Assembly (NCBI RefSeq): GCF_000359745.1
Contig: NZ_AQHN01000056.1
Location: 186,001 to 250,000, forward strand
Source: Rhizobium freirei PRF 81
GTDB taxonomy: Bacteria; Pseudomonadota; Alphaproteobacteria; Rhizobiales; Rhizobiaceae
Length of the DNA: 64,000 bases
Direction of reading: 5' to 3'
Positions 55,204 to 63,484 of the stretch are shown here, piece by piece (within the stretch, counting starts at the first letter, position 1; each line of letters opens with the position of its first letter). A model generated the notes under the pieces. That model searched no databases, was not told the origin of the DNA, and was given only the letters and a program-made list of their open reading frames with translations. Both the position numbers and the translations under genes were made by a program.

Positions 55204-56226
55204 ATGCGCCGCTTTCTTCCAGACACCTTCACTATGCTGCTGGTGCTCACCGTTGTGACGGCATCCTTCTTTCCCGTGCATGGCGCGAGCGCCCACTATT
55301 TCGGCATCGCCACGAACTTCGCCATCGGCCTGCTGTTCTTCCTGCATGGGGCGCGTCTCTCACGCGACGTCGTCATCGCCGGCCTGCTGCACTGGCGGCT
55401 GCATCTCGTCATCCTGCTGACGACATTCGGCATCTTCCCGCTGCTCGTCCTGGCCCTGGGTCAGATCGTTCCCAACAGCGTCCTGCCCGTGTCGCTCTAT
55501 ACGGGCCTGCTGTTCCTCAGCGTGCTGCCCTCGACCGTACAGTCCTCCATCGCCTTCACCTCGATTGCCGGCGGCAACGTGCCGGCCGCCATCTGCTCGG
55601 CGTCTGCCTCGAACATCTTCGGCATGTTTCTGACGCCGCTGCTCGTCGGCATCCTGTTTTCGGTCGGCGGCCAAGGCGGCTTTTCCTGGGATGTCCTGTG
55701 GCAGATCATGCTGCAGCTGCTCGCCCCCTTCATCGCCGGCCAATTGCTGCAGCCGTGGATTGGCGACTGGATCCGCTCGAAGAAGAAGATCCTGATGCCG
55801 GTCGATCGCGGCTCGATCCTCATGGTCGTCTATTCGGCCTTCAGCGAAGCGGTGGTCGAGGGTCTGTGGCACACCTTCTCGGTTGTCGATATCGCCACGG
55901 TGATCGTCGCCAACATGGTTCTTCTGGCGACGGTGCTCTGCATCACCATGTTCGGCAGCCGTGCTCTCGGTTTCTCCAAGGCCGACGAGATCACCATCAC
56001 CTTCTGCGGCTCGAAGAAATCGCTGGCAAGCGGCGTGCCGATGGCCAATGTCATCTTCGCCGGCCAAGGCATCGGCGCCATCGTGCTGCCGCTCATGCTG
56101 TTCCATCAGATCCAGCTGATGACATGCGCTGTCCTTGCCCAGAAATATGCCGATGCCGCCAAGCGGCGCGAGGCTACGAAGACGCAGGCAGGCGCAAAAT
56201 CAGGCGAGGCAACCAACGCCGCCTGA
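55204..56226 (+). CDS. Bile acid:sodium symporter family protein
   Basis: This 340-residue inner-membrane protein has about ten transmembrane segments and resembles the SBF/BASS family (YfeH-like branch). Segments like TVQSSIAFTSIAGGNVPAAICSAS and TFCGSKKSLASGVPMANV are typical of the two discontinuous helices that bind Na+. The transported anion is unknown; in soil bacteria it is often not a bile acid. The divergent LysR gene is the likely regulator. Confidence 0.88.
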   Translation: MRRFLPDTFTMLLVLTVVTASFFPVHGASAHYFGIATNFAIGLLFFLHGARLSRDVVIAGLLHWRLHLVILLTTFGIFPLLVLALGQIVPNSVLPVSLYTGLLFLSVLPSTVQSSIAFTSIAGGNVPAAICSASASNIFGMFLTPLLVGILFSVGGQGGFSWDVLWQIMLQLLAPFIAGQLLQPWIGDWIRSKKKILMPVDRGSILMVVYSAFSEAVVEGLWHTFSVVDIATVIVANMVLLATVLCITMFGSRALGFSKADEITITFCGSKKSLASGVPMANVIFAGQGIGAIVLPLMLFHQIQLMTCAVLAQKYADAAKRREATKTQAGAKSGEATNAA

Positions 56227-56250
56227 GCCTTCGATATCCGGTAAGACAAA

Positions 56251-56285
56251 AGCGGCGCCCGATTCGGGGCGCCGCTTCTTTTTGA
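56251..56285 (+). terminator. Rho-independent terminator of the symporter gene
   Basis: AGCGGCGCC and GGCGCCGCT arms enclose CCGATTCGG and are followed by TCTTTTTG, about 25 bases after the stop. Confidence 0.9.
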
Positions 56286-56362
56286 TCTTGGGAGGATCAG
56301 GGGTACGACGGCTTAAGTCCGTCAGCCCTGGCACAACGATCAAAGACCGTCATGCCTGGGTC

Positions 56363-56827
56363 TTAGTTGATATGGGCCTCGATGGCCTTCGGGGCTTCCA
56401 CGGGCTCAGCCGCAATGGAGATACGACGGGGCTTCATGGCTTCCGGAATGTTGCGCAGCAGATCGATGTGCAGCAAACCATTCTTCAGCGAAGCCGCCTG
56501 GACCTCGACATGATCGGCGAGCTGGAAACGGCGCTCGAAGGCGCGCTTGGCGATGCCGCGATAGAGGTATTCGCTGGTTTCAGCCGGCTCTTCGCTCTTT
56601 TCGCCCTTGACCTGAAGGACATGAGCGTGAGCTTCGATGCTCAGTTCCTTTTCATCGAAACCGGCAACGGCCATCGTGATGCGATAGGTGTTTTCACCCG
56701 TGCGCTCGATGTTGTAGGGCGGATAGGTCTGGGCCTGATCCGGCTGGCCAAGGCTGTCGAGCATGGTGAACAGACGGTCGAAACCGACGGTGGAACGATA
56801 GAGGGGAGAGAAGTCTACGTGACGCAT
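56363..56827 (-). CDS. Small heat-shock protein (Hsp20/IbpA type)
   Basis: This 154-residue protein has a central alpha-crystallin domain (about residues 38-130), with AVAGFDEKELSI at its start. The lead sequence MRHVDFSPLYRSTVGFDRLF matches rhizobial IbpA/HspH proteins. It holds unfolding proteins in a refoldable state. AGGAGGA lies eight bases upstream of the ATG and sits in a predicted hairpin (next entry), suggesting heat control of translation. Confidence 0.94.
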   Translation of the reverse strand: MRHVDFSPLYRSTVGFDRLFTMLDSLGQPDQAQTYPPYNIERTGENTYRITMAVAGFDEKELSIEAHAHVLQVKGEKSEEPAETSEYLYRGIAKRAFERRFQLADHVEVQAASLKNGLLHIDLLRNIPEAMKPRRISIAAEPVEAPKAIEAHIN

Positions 56828-56830
56828 GGA

Positions 56831-56899
56831 GTCCTCCTGTGAGCGACAATTGCGATTTCATTTTCTGTCCCATGACCCCACTCCTGGCGGTCTCGGGAC
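56831..56899 (-). promoter_or_regulatory. Candidate ROSE-like RNA thermometer of Hsp20
   Basis: In the 5' leader on the minus strand, GTCGCTCACAGGAGGAC (56831-56847) can fold so that a UCGCU stretch pairs with the ribosome site AGGAGGA, including a G-G mismatch, as in ROSE elements. A second stem, GTCCC/GGGAC with inner GACC/GGTC, lies at 56867-56899. Rhizobial hsp20 genes are often ROSE-controlled. The pairing was drawn by hand. Confidence 0.45.
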
Positions 56900-57063
56900 G
56901 GTTCCGCGAGCCCGTTTGGCACCCGCGAAAAAGAGATGGGGATCGTTTTTCACGAGTTCAAGCCCCCTGTGCCGCCGCTCGCATTTCGCGGTAGAGCACC
57001 GCGTGAACCGCAGATGAACGCGTGGTTCGGAACCCGTTCAGGCGGCCCGGCCTATCAATAGAC

Positions 57064-57172
57064 CATCGGAACACCATCATCCGATGACTGAAGTGTATCG
57101 TCCCTTCTTCTTCAGTCTTGCTCGGCCGGCGAAGCGGATCTCTCTATCCCGCGAGCCGGCCCTTTTCTTTCC
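57064..57172 (+). ncRNA. Candidate small RNA: three hairpins ending in a terminator
   Basis: Three stems lie in a row on the plus strand: CATCGGA/TCCGATG (57064-57086), ACTGAAG/CTTCAGT (57087-57116), and GGCCGGC/GCCGGCC with an inner GCGG/CCGC (57124-57161), followed by CCTTTTCTTT. No plus-strand gene lies upstream. The promoter is not clear. Alternatively the last stem is a terminator for something not seen, or folding is incidental. Confidence 0.35.
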
Positions 57173-57197
57173 GGTGCCCAAGCAATTCCACGACGGG

Positions 57198-57241
57198 GCA
57201 ATTCCAGGAAAAGTATGACGCGGTTTTCCGTCCGGAATTGC
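57198..57241. repeat. Nested palindrome of the dispersed rhizobial repeat
   Basis: Outer arms GCAATTCC (57198-57205) and GGAATTGC (57234-57241) enclose inner arms GGAAAA and TTTTCC. The right half (57220-57238) matches 38708-38726 exactly. I recall similar palindromes as frequent in rhizobial intergenic DNA. It lies just past the DUF2000 stop. Confidence 0.6.
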
Positions 57242-57255
57242 GTCAAGGCAGACAA

Positions 57256-57744
57256 CTACCGCAGCAGCTTCAACGAGCCTGTCAGCGATTTCACCCATTT
57301 CGACGGACCCGCTATTCCCAGACCATCGATCGCTTCCGCCGCGAGGTCGCGATCGGGAAACCTTGTCTCATACTCCCTGTAGTCGTGCAGCGAACGGGCG
57401 AAAGCCGGAAAAGCGACGACAGCCCGTTCGCTCTGTTGCTGCAATGCCTTCAGCAGCAGCGACCGGATGGTATCGGCATCCGCCTGCAGCATCGGAACCG
57501 GCGTGTTCGAGCTGATGTCGACGGTCCGGCCTTCGCTATCGACCAGTTGCCGCGCTGCAAGCGCGGGAAATCGCGCGCCGAGCCCGATCGCGATGGCACC
57601 GGCGGTATTGGCGATCAGCCCGAGCGGCAGATCAGGATTGATGACGATGGCGAGACGAAAATCGGGAAGCATGGGAAGCCTGTAGCTGGTGTGGACGTTC
57701 CCGAGCAGATTATCTCCGACACCGTGAAGGATCTTACCTTTCAT
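57256..57744 (-). CDS. DUF2000 family protein
   Basis: This 162-residue protein, starting MKGKILHGVGDNLLG, resembles the DUF2000 family, which has a peptidyl-tRNA-hydrolase-like fold and no proven function. Typical segments are RLAIVINPDLPLGLIANTAG and VVAFPAFARSLHDYREYE. It is divergent from an Lrp-type regulator 60 bases away, a common arrangement for the family. The start at 57744 is favoured over in-frame codons up to 57804, which lie in the intergenic region. Confidence 0.75.
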   Translation of the reverse strand: MKGKILHGVGDNLLGNVHTSYRLPMLPDFRLAIVINPDLPLGLIANTAGAIAIGLGARFPALAARQLVDSEGRTVDISSNTPVPMLQADADTIRSLLLKALQQQSERAVVAFPAFARSLHDYREYETRFPDRDLAAEAIDGLGIAGPSKWVKSLTGSLKLLR

Positions 57745-57779
57745 TGCCAATATTTGATCATATGTGGTAGATCTTACCT
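57730..57779. promoter_or_regulatory. Paired direct repeats in the DUF2000/Lrp gap
   Basis: The ten-base string GATCTTACCT occurs at 57730-57739 and again at 57770-57779, 40 bases apart, about four helical turns. Lrp-type proteins often bind regularly spaced sites, so these are candidate operators for the divergent Lrp gene product. Confidence 0.4.
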
Positions 57780-57804
57780 GAATTGACCGATATCGAGGCC
57801 ACAT

Positions 57805-58284
57805 ATGCCCGCCGCACTGGAACAGATCGACTTAAGAATTCTCGGAGCGCTTCAGAAGGACGGACGCCTGACCAACCAGGCGCTTTCGTCCGAAGTCGGG
57901 CTCTCGACCTCCCCATGCTGGCGGCGCGTGCGCCAACTGGAAGAAACCGGAGTCATCCAGGGCTATACGGCAACCCTCGACAGGCGCCAGATCGGCCTCG
58001 GCGTCCTGGCATTCATCAGGGTGAAGATCGACAGTCACAGCGAGGCCGAAGCGGAAGAATTTTCGCGCGACGTGCTGAAGCTCAGCGAAGTCGTGGCATG
58101 CTACAGCATCGCCGGAGATGCGGATTTCCTGCTGCAGGTCGTGGCAGCAGACCTCGACAGCTACGCGGATTTCGCCATGGCGGTCGTTCGCCGCTTGCCG
58201 CGCATCAAGGAGATGCAGACGACTTTCGTGCTCAAGGAAATCAAGCCCTTCAAGGGCTTTCCGCTGAGTGTCAGCCGGCGATAA
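57805..58284 (+). CDS. Lrp/AsnC-family transcriptional regulator
   Basis: This 159-residue protein has the Lrp layout: an N-terminal helix-turn-helix (about residues 5-60, LDLRILGALQKDGR-like start and SSEVGLSTSPCWRRVRQLEE) and a C-terminal RAM ligand domain (about 70-150, with VACYSIAGDADFLLQVV). Such proteins sense amino acids and act as octamers. It is divergent from the DUF2000 gene and probably controls it. Effector unknown. Confidence 0.93.
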   Translation: MPAALEQIDLRILGALQKDGRLTNQALSSEVGLSTSPCWRRVRQLEETGVIQGYTATLDRRQIGLGVLAFIRVKIDSHSEAEAEEFSRDVLKLSEVVACYSIAGDADFLLQVVAADLDSYADFAMAVVRRLPRIKEMQTTFVLKEIKPFKGFPLSVSRR

Positions 58285-58386
58285 CGACGCAGGACCTGGA
58301 TTGCCGGACATGGCCCGCCAGCCCTTTACGTCTGGACCGAAGCCATCCTATTCTACGAAGAGTGGCAGCCCACACCGGGGTATTGA

Positions 58387-59454
58387 ATGTCGGCGTTCCG
58401 TTTCTCGAAAATTTCCGCATCGCTGAACGCGCTGCTCGCTGCAATTGGTCTGCTGACGGTGGCTGCACTTACGACGCCTGACATAACCGGGCAGACGAGG
58501 CACTTGTTGGAAGTCCTGCTCGCCAGCGTCTGGGCCGCCTACGTCCTGCAATTGATCGAGACGCTGATCTTGCAGCGGACGAGAGACGTTCACGGCAGGG
58601 CACTGGAAATCACCGTCGACGTGCTGGCCGTTTTAGCCCCCGTGGCCGCATTCTTTTTCGTGAGCGGGCGCGACCAAAGCCTCTATTGCGCCATCTGGTT
58701 GCTGAAGCCGCTGCGAGGCTCGACCTTCTTCCGGCTGCTGGGCAGGGTCCTGAGCAAGGAAGCGCGCAACCTGCTCGGCGTCACCTCGATCTTCGGCATC
58801 GTGCTGTTCGGCGCGGCGCTCGTAGCCTATATCATCGAGCGCGACATCCAGCCTGACAAGTTCGGCAGCATTCCCCTGGCGATGTGGTGGGCGGTGGTCA
58901 CGCTGTCGACGACGGGCTACGGCGACGAGATTCCGCAAAGTTTCGCCGGTCGCATCCTTGCCGGGCTGGTGATGATGAGCGGAATCGGCATCTTCGCGCT
59001 GTGGGCCGGTATCCTCGCCACCGGCTTCTACGAGGAAGTTCGTCGCCAGGACTTCGTGCGCAATTGGCAGCTGGTGGCCGCAGTGCCGCTGTTCCAGAAG
59101 CTTGGTTCGGCCGCACTCATCGAGATCGTGCGGGCGCTGAGATCCCGCGTTGTGCCCGCCGGCGGCATCATCTGCCGCAAGGGCGAGGCCGGCGACCAGA
59201 TGTTCTTCATCGTCGAAGGCCGCGTCAGCGTCGCCACACCGAACCCTGTGGAGCTCGGCTCCGGCAGTTTCTTCGGCGAGATGGCGCTGATCAGCGGCGA
59301 GCCCCGCTCGGCAACCGTCAGCGCCGCAACTGAGGTCTCGCTGCTGTCGCTCTATTCCTCGGATTTCCAGATGCTGTCGAGCAGCAGCCCGGAGATTGCC
59401 GACATCATCCGCAAAACCGCACTTGAGCGGCGCGGCACGACACCGAAGACCTGA
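58387..59454 (+). CDS. Cyclic-nucleotide-gated potassium channel (MloK1-like)
   Basis: This 355-residue protein is a prokaryotic cyclic-nucleotide-gated K+ channel. It has six transmembrane segments (about residues 12-220) with the selectivity filter TTGYGD, and a C-terminal cyclic-nucleotide-binding domain (about 230-345, FFGEMALISGEPRSATV with the phosphate-binding Arg). It closely resembles MloK1 of Mesorhizobium loti over its whole length, as remembered. The S4 region lacks the usual repeated Arg, fitting a weakly voltage-dependent channel. Confidence 0.95.
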   Translation: MSAFRFSKISASLNALLAAIGLLTVAALTTPDITGQTRHLLEVLLASVWAAYVLQLIETLILQRTRDVHGRALEITVDVLAVLAPVAAFFFVSGRDQSLYCAIWLLKPLRGSTFFRLLGRVLSKEARNLLGVTSIFGIVLFGAALVAYIIERDIQPDKFGSIPLAMWWAVVTLSTTGYGDEIPQSFAGRILAGLVMMSGIGIFALWAGILATGFYEEVRRQDFVRNWQLVAAVPLFQKLGSAALIEIVRALRSRVVPAGGIICRKGEAGDQMFFIVEGRVSVATPNPVELGSGSFFGEMALISGEPRSATVSAATEVSLLSLYSSDFQMLSSSSPEIADIIRKTALERRGTTPKT

Positions 59455-59581
59455 TGGAGACGGAGGAGCACCGGCACGAGGGATTCGCGCCGCAGGGACC
59501 GCCAACAAACCATTTGCAATTCCCCCAAGCTGCGCTATCCCCTTGAAAAGGACCATCCCGTCAGCGAGGCACGACACCGCC

Positions 59582-60556
59582 ATGGATTCGATCCTCTACT
59601 CCACAGCAGACAATCCGGTGCCGGAGAACCGCACCGAAGGGTTCTTCGAGAGCTTCGACGGGCGCAAGCTGCGCTACGCCATCTTCCGTTGCGAGCAGCA
59701 GGTTGCCAGGGGAACCGTCGTGCTCCTGCAGGGCCGCAACGAGTTTATGGAGAAATATTTCGAGACGATCCGCGACCTCACGGCCAAGGGTCTTTGGGTC
59801 GCGACCTTCGATCTTCGCGGCCAAGGCGGATCGCAGCGGCTGCTGAAGGATCCGTTGCGCGGCCATGTCCGCCGGTTTTCGGATTACGAACGCGACCTGA
59901 CGGCTTTCCTTGACAAGATCGTCCTGCCAGACACGCGCCTGCCGTTCTTTCTCCTTGCGCATTCGACCGGTGCCTTGATTGCCATGTCGGCCGCGCCAAG
60001 GCTTGGGAGCCGCATTGAGCGCATGGTGCTGTCGGCACCCTTTATCGGCCTGACGGGTCACGGCGCCTCCCCCCGCTTCATCCGCTTTGTCTCCAGCACG
60101 GTCAGCAACCTCGGGCTCGGTCGGATGCAATTCAGCAAGAAACTCAGGGAGACGTCATTTGCTGAGAATCCGCTGACGACGGACGAGCAGCGCTACCGGC
60201 GCAACATCGGCATTGGCAAGGCCTATCCGCAACTTTGCCTGGGGCCGCCGACGGCACGTTGGCTGTCGCAGGCATTCCGGACGATCGAGCGCGTCAACAG
60301 GCCTGAACACCTGTTCTCCATTCCCATTCCGACCATTTTGATCGCGCCGACGCGAGACGGCGTCGTGCCCTATGTCGATCAGGAGCGGCTGGCGCGCTAT
60401 TTCCGCGCCGCGCAACTCGTACCCATTCACGGTGCCAAGCATGAAATCCTGCAGGAGCGGGACATCTATCGCAACCAGGCGCTTGCCGCCATCCACGCCT
60501 TCATCCCCGGCAGTGATGCGATGGCGAATGCTTACGAAGTCGAAGCCGGGGCCTGA
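59582..60556 (+). CDS. Alpha/beta hydrolase (lysophospholipase L2-like)
   Basis: This 324-residue protein is an alpha/beta-fold hydrolase like PldB. The nucleophile elbow reads AHSTGAL (GxSxG variant), with an acidic residue in APTRDGVVP and a His in HGAKHEILQE. It shows LLQGRNEFMEKYFETI and FDLRGQGGSQRL, conserved in the lysophospholipase/monoacylglycerol-lipase group. No signal peptide is evident. Substrate class is inferred from family pattern only. ATG at 59582 has no strong ribosome site. Confidence 0.85.
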   Translation: MDSILYSTADNPVPENRTEGFFESFDGRKLRYAIFRCEQQVARGTVVLLQGRNEFMEKYFETIRDLTAKGLWVATFDLRGQGGSQRLLKDPLRGHVRRFSDYERDLTAFLDKIVLPDTRLPFFLLAHSTGALIAMSAAPRLGSRIERMVLSAPFIGLTGHGASPRFIRFVSSTVSNLGLGRMQFSKKLRETSFAENPLTTDEQRYRRNIGIGKAYPQLCLGPPTARWLSQAFRTIERVNRPEHLFSIPIPTILIAPTRDGVVPYVDQERLARYFRAAQLVPIHGAKHEILQERDIYRNQALAAIHAFIPGSDAMANAYEVEAGA

Positions 60557-60606
60557 GCGATCCGCCTTTCACGGATCGCTTGAGACGCGACGGATGACGT
60601 CAGGCT

Positions 60607-61380
60607 CTAGCGAGCCAGAATGGCGCGGGCTTGCTCATAGACGGCACGGCTGCCTGCCGCGATGATCGACCCGCCCATCTCAGGACGGCCGCCGTCCCAG
60701 GTGGTGATGATGCCGCCGGCCTGCTCGATAACGGGGATGATACCGCCGACATCATAGGGCTTCAGCGAATTCTCGATAACGAGATCGACATGACCGGCCG
60801 CAAGCAGCGCGTAAGCGTAGCAATCCGTGCCATAGCGGAAGAGCCGAACCTGGCTCTCGATTTCGCGATACCGGGAAAGCTCCTCGCCGACGAAGAGATG
60901 TGGCGACGTGGTAAAGAGAATGGCATTCGAAATGCTGCCGCAATCACGGACTTGCAACCGTCTTTCGCCATCCGGGCCGGAATAGGTGGAACCATTGCCA
61001 TCGGCAAAATAGCGCTCGCCGGTAAAGGGCTGGTCGATCATGCCCATGATGGCGCGGCCGTTCTTCTGCAGGCCGATCAAGGTTCCCCAGACAGGGACAC
61101 CGGAGATGAAGGCACGCGTACCGTCGATCGGATCGATCACCCAGACATGCTCGCGATCGAGACCGACACTGCCATGCTCTTCACCGAGAATGCCGTGATC
61201 GGGAAACTCGGCCTCGATCAGGGACCGTATCGCCACTTCGGCGGCGCGATCCCCCTCCGTCACCGGATCGAAGCCCTTGGCTTCCTTGTTGACCACGTCG
61301 ACGCCGGCTCGGAAGCGCGGCAGGGTTTCGGCCTTGGCCGCCTCGGCCAGACGATAGAAGAACGAGCGATCGGGAAGCAT
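60607..61380 (-). CDS. hisN: Histidinol-phosphatase, inositol monophosphatase family
   Basis: This 257-residue Mg2+-dependent phosphatase belongs to the inositol monophosphatase fold. The metal motif is WVIDPIDGTRAF, followed by ISGVPVWGTLIGL, the version seen in HisN-type histidinol-phosphatases. YDVGGIIPVIEQAGG gives the second metal Asp. The start is ATG 61380, with ATG 61416 also possible. An alternative is a general sugar-phosphate phosphatase. Confidence 0.85.
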   Translation of the reverse strand: MLPDRSFFYRLAEAAKAETLPRFRAGVDVVNKEAKGFDPVTEGDRAAEVAIRSLIEAEFPDHGILGEEHGSVGLDREHVWVIDPIDGTRAFISGVPVWGTLIGLQKNGRAIMGMIDQPFTGERYFADGNGSTYSGPDGERRLQVRDCGSISNAILFTTSPHLFVGEELSRYREIESQVRLFRYGTDCYAYALLAAGHVDLVIENSLKPYDVGGIIPVIEQAGGIITTWDGGRPEMGGSIIAAGSRAVYEQARAILAR

Positions 61381-61526
61381 GGTCAATCCGGGTAAGTGAC
61401 AGGACGGCGAAGTCATAGCGCATATGGACCGCGAAGCAAACCGGATGATGACGCCATGGGCGGAATGCCTGCCGATCGGGCAAAATTTCCCAATCTGCCT
61501 AAATATTTTGCATAGCAAAATATTGC

Positions 61527-61555
61527 TTGACATTTGTGCAGCGCAGCAACATGAT
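61527..61555 (+). promoter_or_regulatory. Sigma-70-type promoter of the small RNA
   Basis: TTGACA at 61527-61532 is followed, after exactly 17 bases, by CATGAT at 61550-61555. The predicted transcript start is about 61561, which fits the first hairpin of the RNA. Confidence 0.7.
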
Positions 61556-61560
61556 CCAGC

Positions 61561-61638
61561 TACAGTCTTCTGACTGTAAATGCCCTTCCTGGGTGTTTCC
61601 TCCCTAGACTTAACCGCGCCACGAGCGCGGTTCTTTTT
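61561..61638 (+). ncRNA. mmgR: Small RNA, probably the alpha-r8 / MmgR family
   Basis: A ~78-base transcript is predicted from its own promoter to a terminator. It begins with a perfect hairpin TACAGTC-TTCT-GACTGTA, has an unpaired CU-rich middle (GTTTCCTCCCT), and ends with AACCGCGC-CACGA-GCGCGGTT followed by TCTTTTTG. Size, layout and its place between hisN-like and N-formylglutamate amidohydrolase genes match MmgR of Sinorhizobium, as remembered. MmgR is an Hfq-linked RNA that limits polyhydroxybutyrate accumulation. It is encoded opposite to both neighbours. Confidence 0.75.
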
Positions 61639-61769
61639 GTCGGGATATCTCGAAAAGCAGGCACCAGGCCGCAAGGACCGGATACCGCCGGTCAGCCGCC
61701 ATACCAACGTCGATTGAATTGCCTGCCGGGCGAAACGCTCCGGAAGATCAGACGCAAATGGGAATGCTT

Positions 61770-62654
61770 CTATTCAGCAGCCAGCGCCGGGTCGCCGGTG
61801 TAGGATTCCACATGCTCGGCAATGCGCTTCATGAAAAGCGTAATGGCGGATGCGACCTGATCGAAATCCGAACGCTTCTCCAGCGTCGTCTCGTCGACAT
61901 AGAGAGCGCGATTGACCTCGATCTGCAGTGCGTGCAGCCCGCGAGAGGGACGGCCGTAATGCTCGGTGATGAAGCCCCCGGCATAGGGCTTGTTGCGCAC
62001 GGCGTTGAAGCCGAGTTCCTCGAGGATTTGCATGGCCGCGCGGGATAGCTCAGCCGAGGCGCTGGTGCCGTAGCGATCGCCGAGGATGAAATCCGGGCGC
62101 AAGTTGCTGCCGGCAATGCGGATGTTGCCCGGCATCGAATGGCAATCCACAAGGACGCCGAAGCCGAATTTGACATGGGTTCGCGCAATCAGCCGCCGAA
62201 GCGTGGCATGATAGGGCTTGTAAATGGTGTCGATGCGTCTCAGCGCATCCTCGACCGGAACGCGGCGCGCATAGATCTCCATATTCTCGGCGACGATTCG
62301 CGGGATGGTTCCGAGACCGCCGGCGACCCTTAGCGAATTGATATTGGCATAGGACGGCAGCGCCCCGTCGAACATGCGCGGATCGAGCTCATAGGGCTCA
62401 CGATTCACATCGATATAGGCGCGCGGAAAATTGGCAAACAGCAGCGGCGCACCAAGGGAGCTTGCCGCCGAAAAAAGCTCTTCGACGTAATGATCTTCCG
62501 AGCGGCGGATGGCGATACCCTGCAGGCGGGATTGGGCGATGAAATCGGGGGGATAGATGCGCCCGCTATGCGGGGAGCTGTAGACAAACGGTATCGTCTG
62601 GGAGGCGGGCTCCAATACCTCGAAAATCTCGAAACTACGCATTTCCGCGGACAT
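61770..62654 (-). CDS. N-formylglutamate amidohydrolase
   Basis: This 294-residue protein is a member of the N-formylglutamate amidohydrolase family, with VYSSPHSGRIYP, IRRSEDHYVEEL and the metal-linked VDCHSMPGN. The reaction gives glutamate and formate, as in the last step of one histidine-degradation route. It is longer than, and distinct from, the copy at 8772-9566. ATGs at 62669 and 62687 are also possible starts; none has a strong ribosome site. Confidence 0.87.
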   Translation of the reverse strand: MSAEMRSFEIFEVLEPASQTIPFVYSSPHSGRIYPPDFIAQSRLQGIAIRRSEDHYVEELFSAASSLGAPLLFANFPRAYIDVNREPYELDPRMFDGALPSYANINSLRVAGGLGTIPRIVAENMEIYARRVPVEDALRRIDTIYKPYHATLRRLIARTHVKFGFGVLVDCHSMPGNIRIAGSNLRPDFILGDRYGTSASAELSRAAMQILEELGFNAVRNKPYAGGFITEHYGRPSRGLHALQIEVNRALYVDETTLEKRSDFDQVASAITLFMKRIAEHVESYTGDPALAAE

Positions 62655-62939
62655 CAACGTCTTTACCATGTCAACAACTTGTCGCAACAGTCATGTTGCC
62701 AGTTGCATGACAGCAAGTCCATAGTAACTTGAACGAAATGGCCTTAATCCAAAGCGCCGTAGTTGAATTCTCCGGGTGCGTGATCAGCGGAAACCTAAGG
62801 GGTTTTCGCCGGATTTGCTTGCGCCTCGAACAAATGCCAAATTGGTGCGTTATGCGCCATCATTCACGGCTTGTTTACGGCGGAGCGCTAACCTAAACCC
62901 TCGACGTGCCCAACCAGACAAGATTGATTAGCGATAGAG

Positions 62940-63305
62940 ATGATGACCCAGAAGATACTTCTTGCCGAAGATGACAACGACATGCGTCGCTTCCTTGTGA
63001 AGGCGCTCGAAAAAGCCGGCTACAAGGTCTTGTCCTTTGACAATGGAGCAAGCGCTTATGACCGGTTGCGCGAAGAGCCGTTCTCGTTGCTTTTGACTGA
63101 CATCGTCATGCCGGAAATGGACGGCATCGAGCTGGCGCGCCGCGCCACCGAACTCGATCCCGACCTGAAAGTGATGTTCATCACCGGTTTTGCCGCCGTC
63201 GCATTGAACCCTGATTCGAAGGCGCCGAAGGATGCCAAGGTCCTTTCCAAGCCTTTCCACCTTCGCGAACTCGTTGACGAAGTCAACAAACTCCTTGCCG
63301 CGTAA
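62940..63305 (+). CDS. cpdR: Single-domain response regulator CpdR
   Basis: This 121-residue protein is a receiver domain without an output domain. The acidic pair Asp11-Asp12 and the phosphorylation site Asp54 (LLTDIVMPEMDG) are present, as are the Thr and Lys of FITGF and LSKPFH. It is nearly identical in pattern to rhizobial CpdR1, which, when unphosphorylated, delivers ClpXP substrates such as CtrA for breakdown. Its phosphate comes from the CckA-ChpT relay. ATG 62943 is an equal start. Confidence 0.95.
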   Translation: MMTQKILLAEDDNDMRRFLVKALEKAGYKVLSFDNGASAYDRLREEPFSLLLTDIVMPEMDGIELARRATELDPDLKVMFITGFAAVALNPDSKAPKDAKVLSKPFHLRELVDEVNKLLAA

Positions 63306-63345
63306 GGCTTTTGGCGGCCACGTCACAAAACCGAAAAAAAGCCTA

Positions 63346-63375
63346 TTGACGGCGACCAAGGTTTTGTGATCTATG
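63346..63375 (+). promoter_or_regulatory. Possible promoter of tRNA-Val
   Basis: TTGACG at 63346-63351 is followed 17-18 bases later by ATCTATG. The position fits a short leader before the tRNA at 63390. Confidence 0.4.
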
Positions 63376-63389
63376 CGCCGCCATCGGAT

Positions 63390-63464
<75 letters not shown>

Positions 63465-63484
63465 TCCTAATTCGCTGAAAAGCA

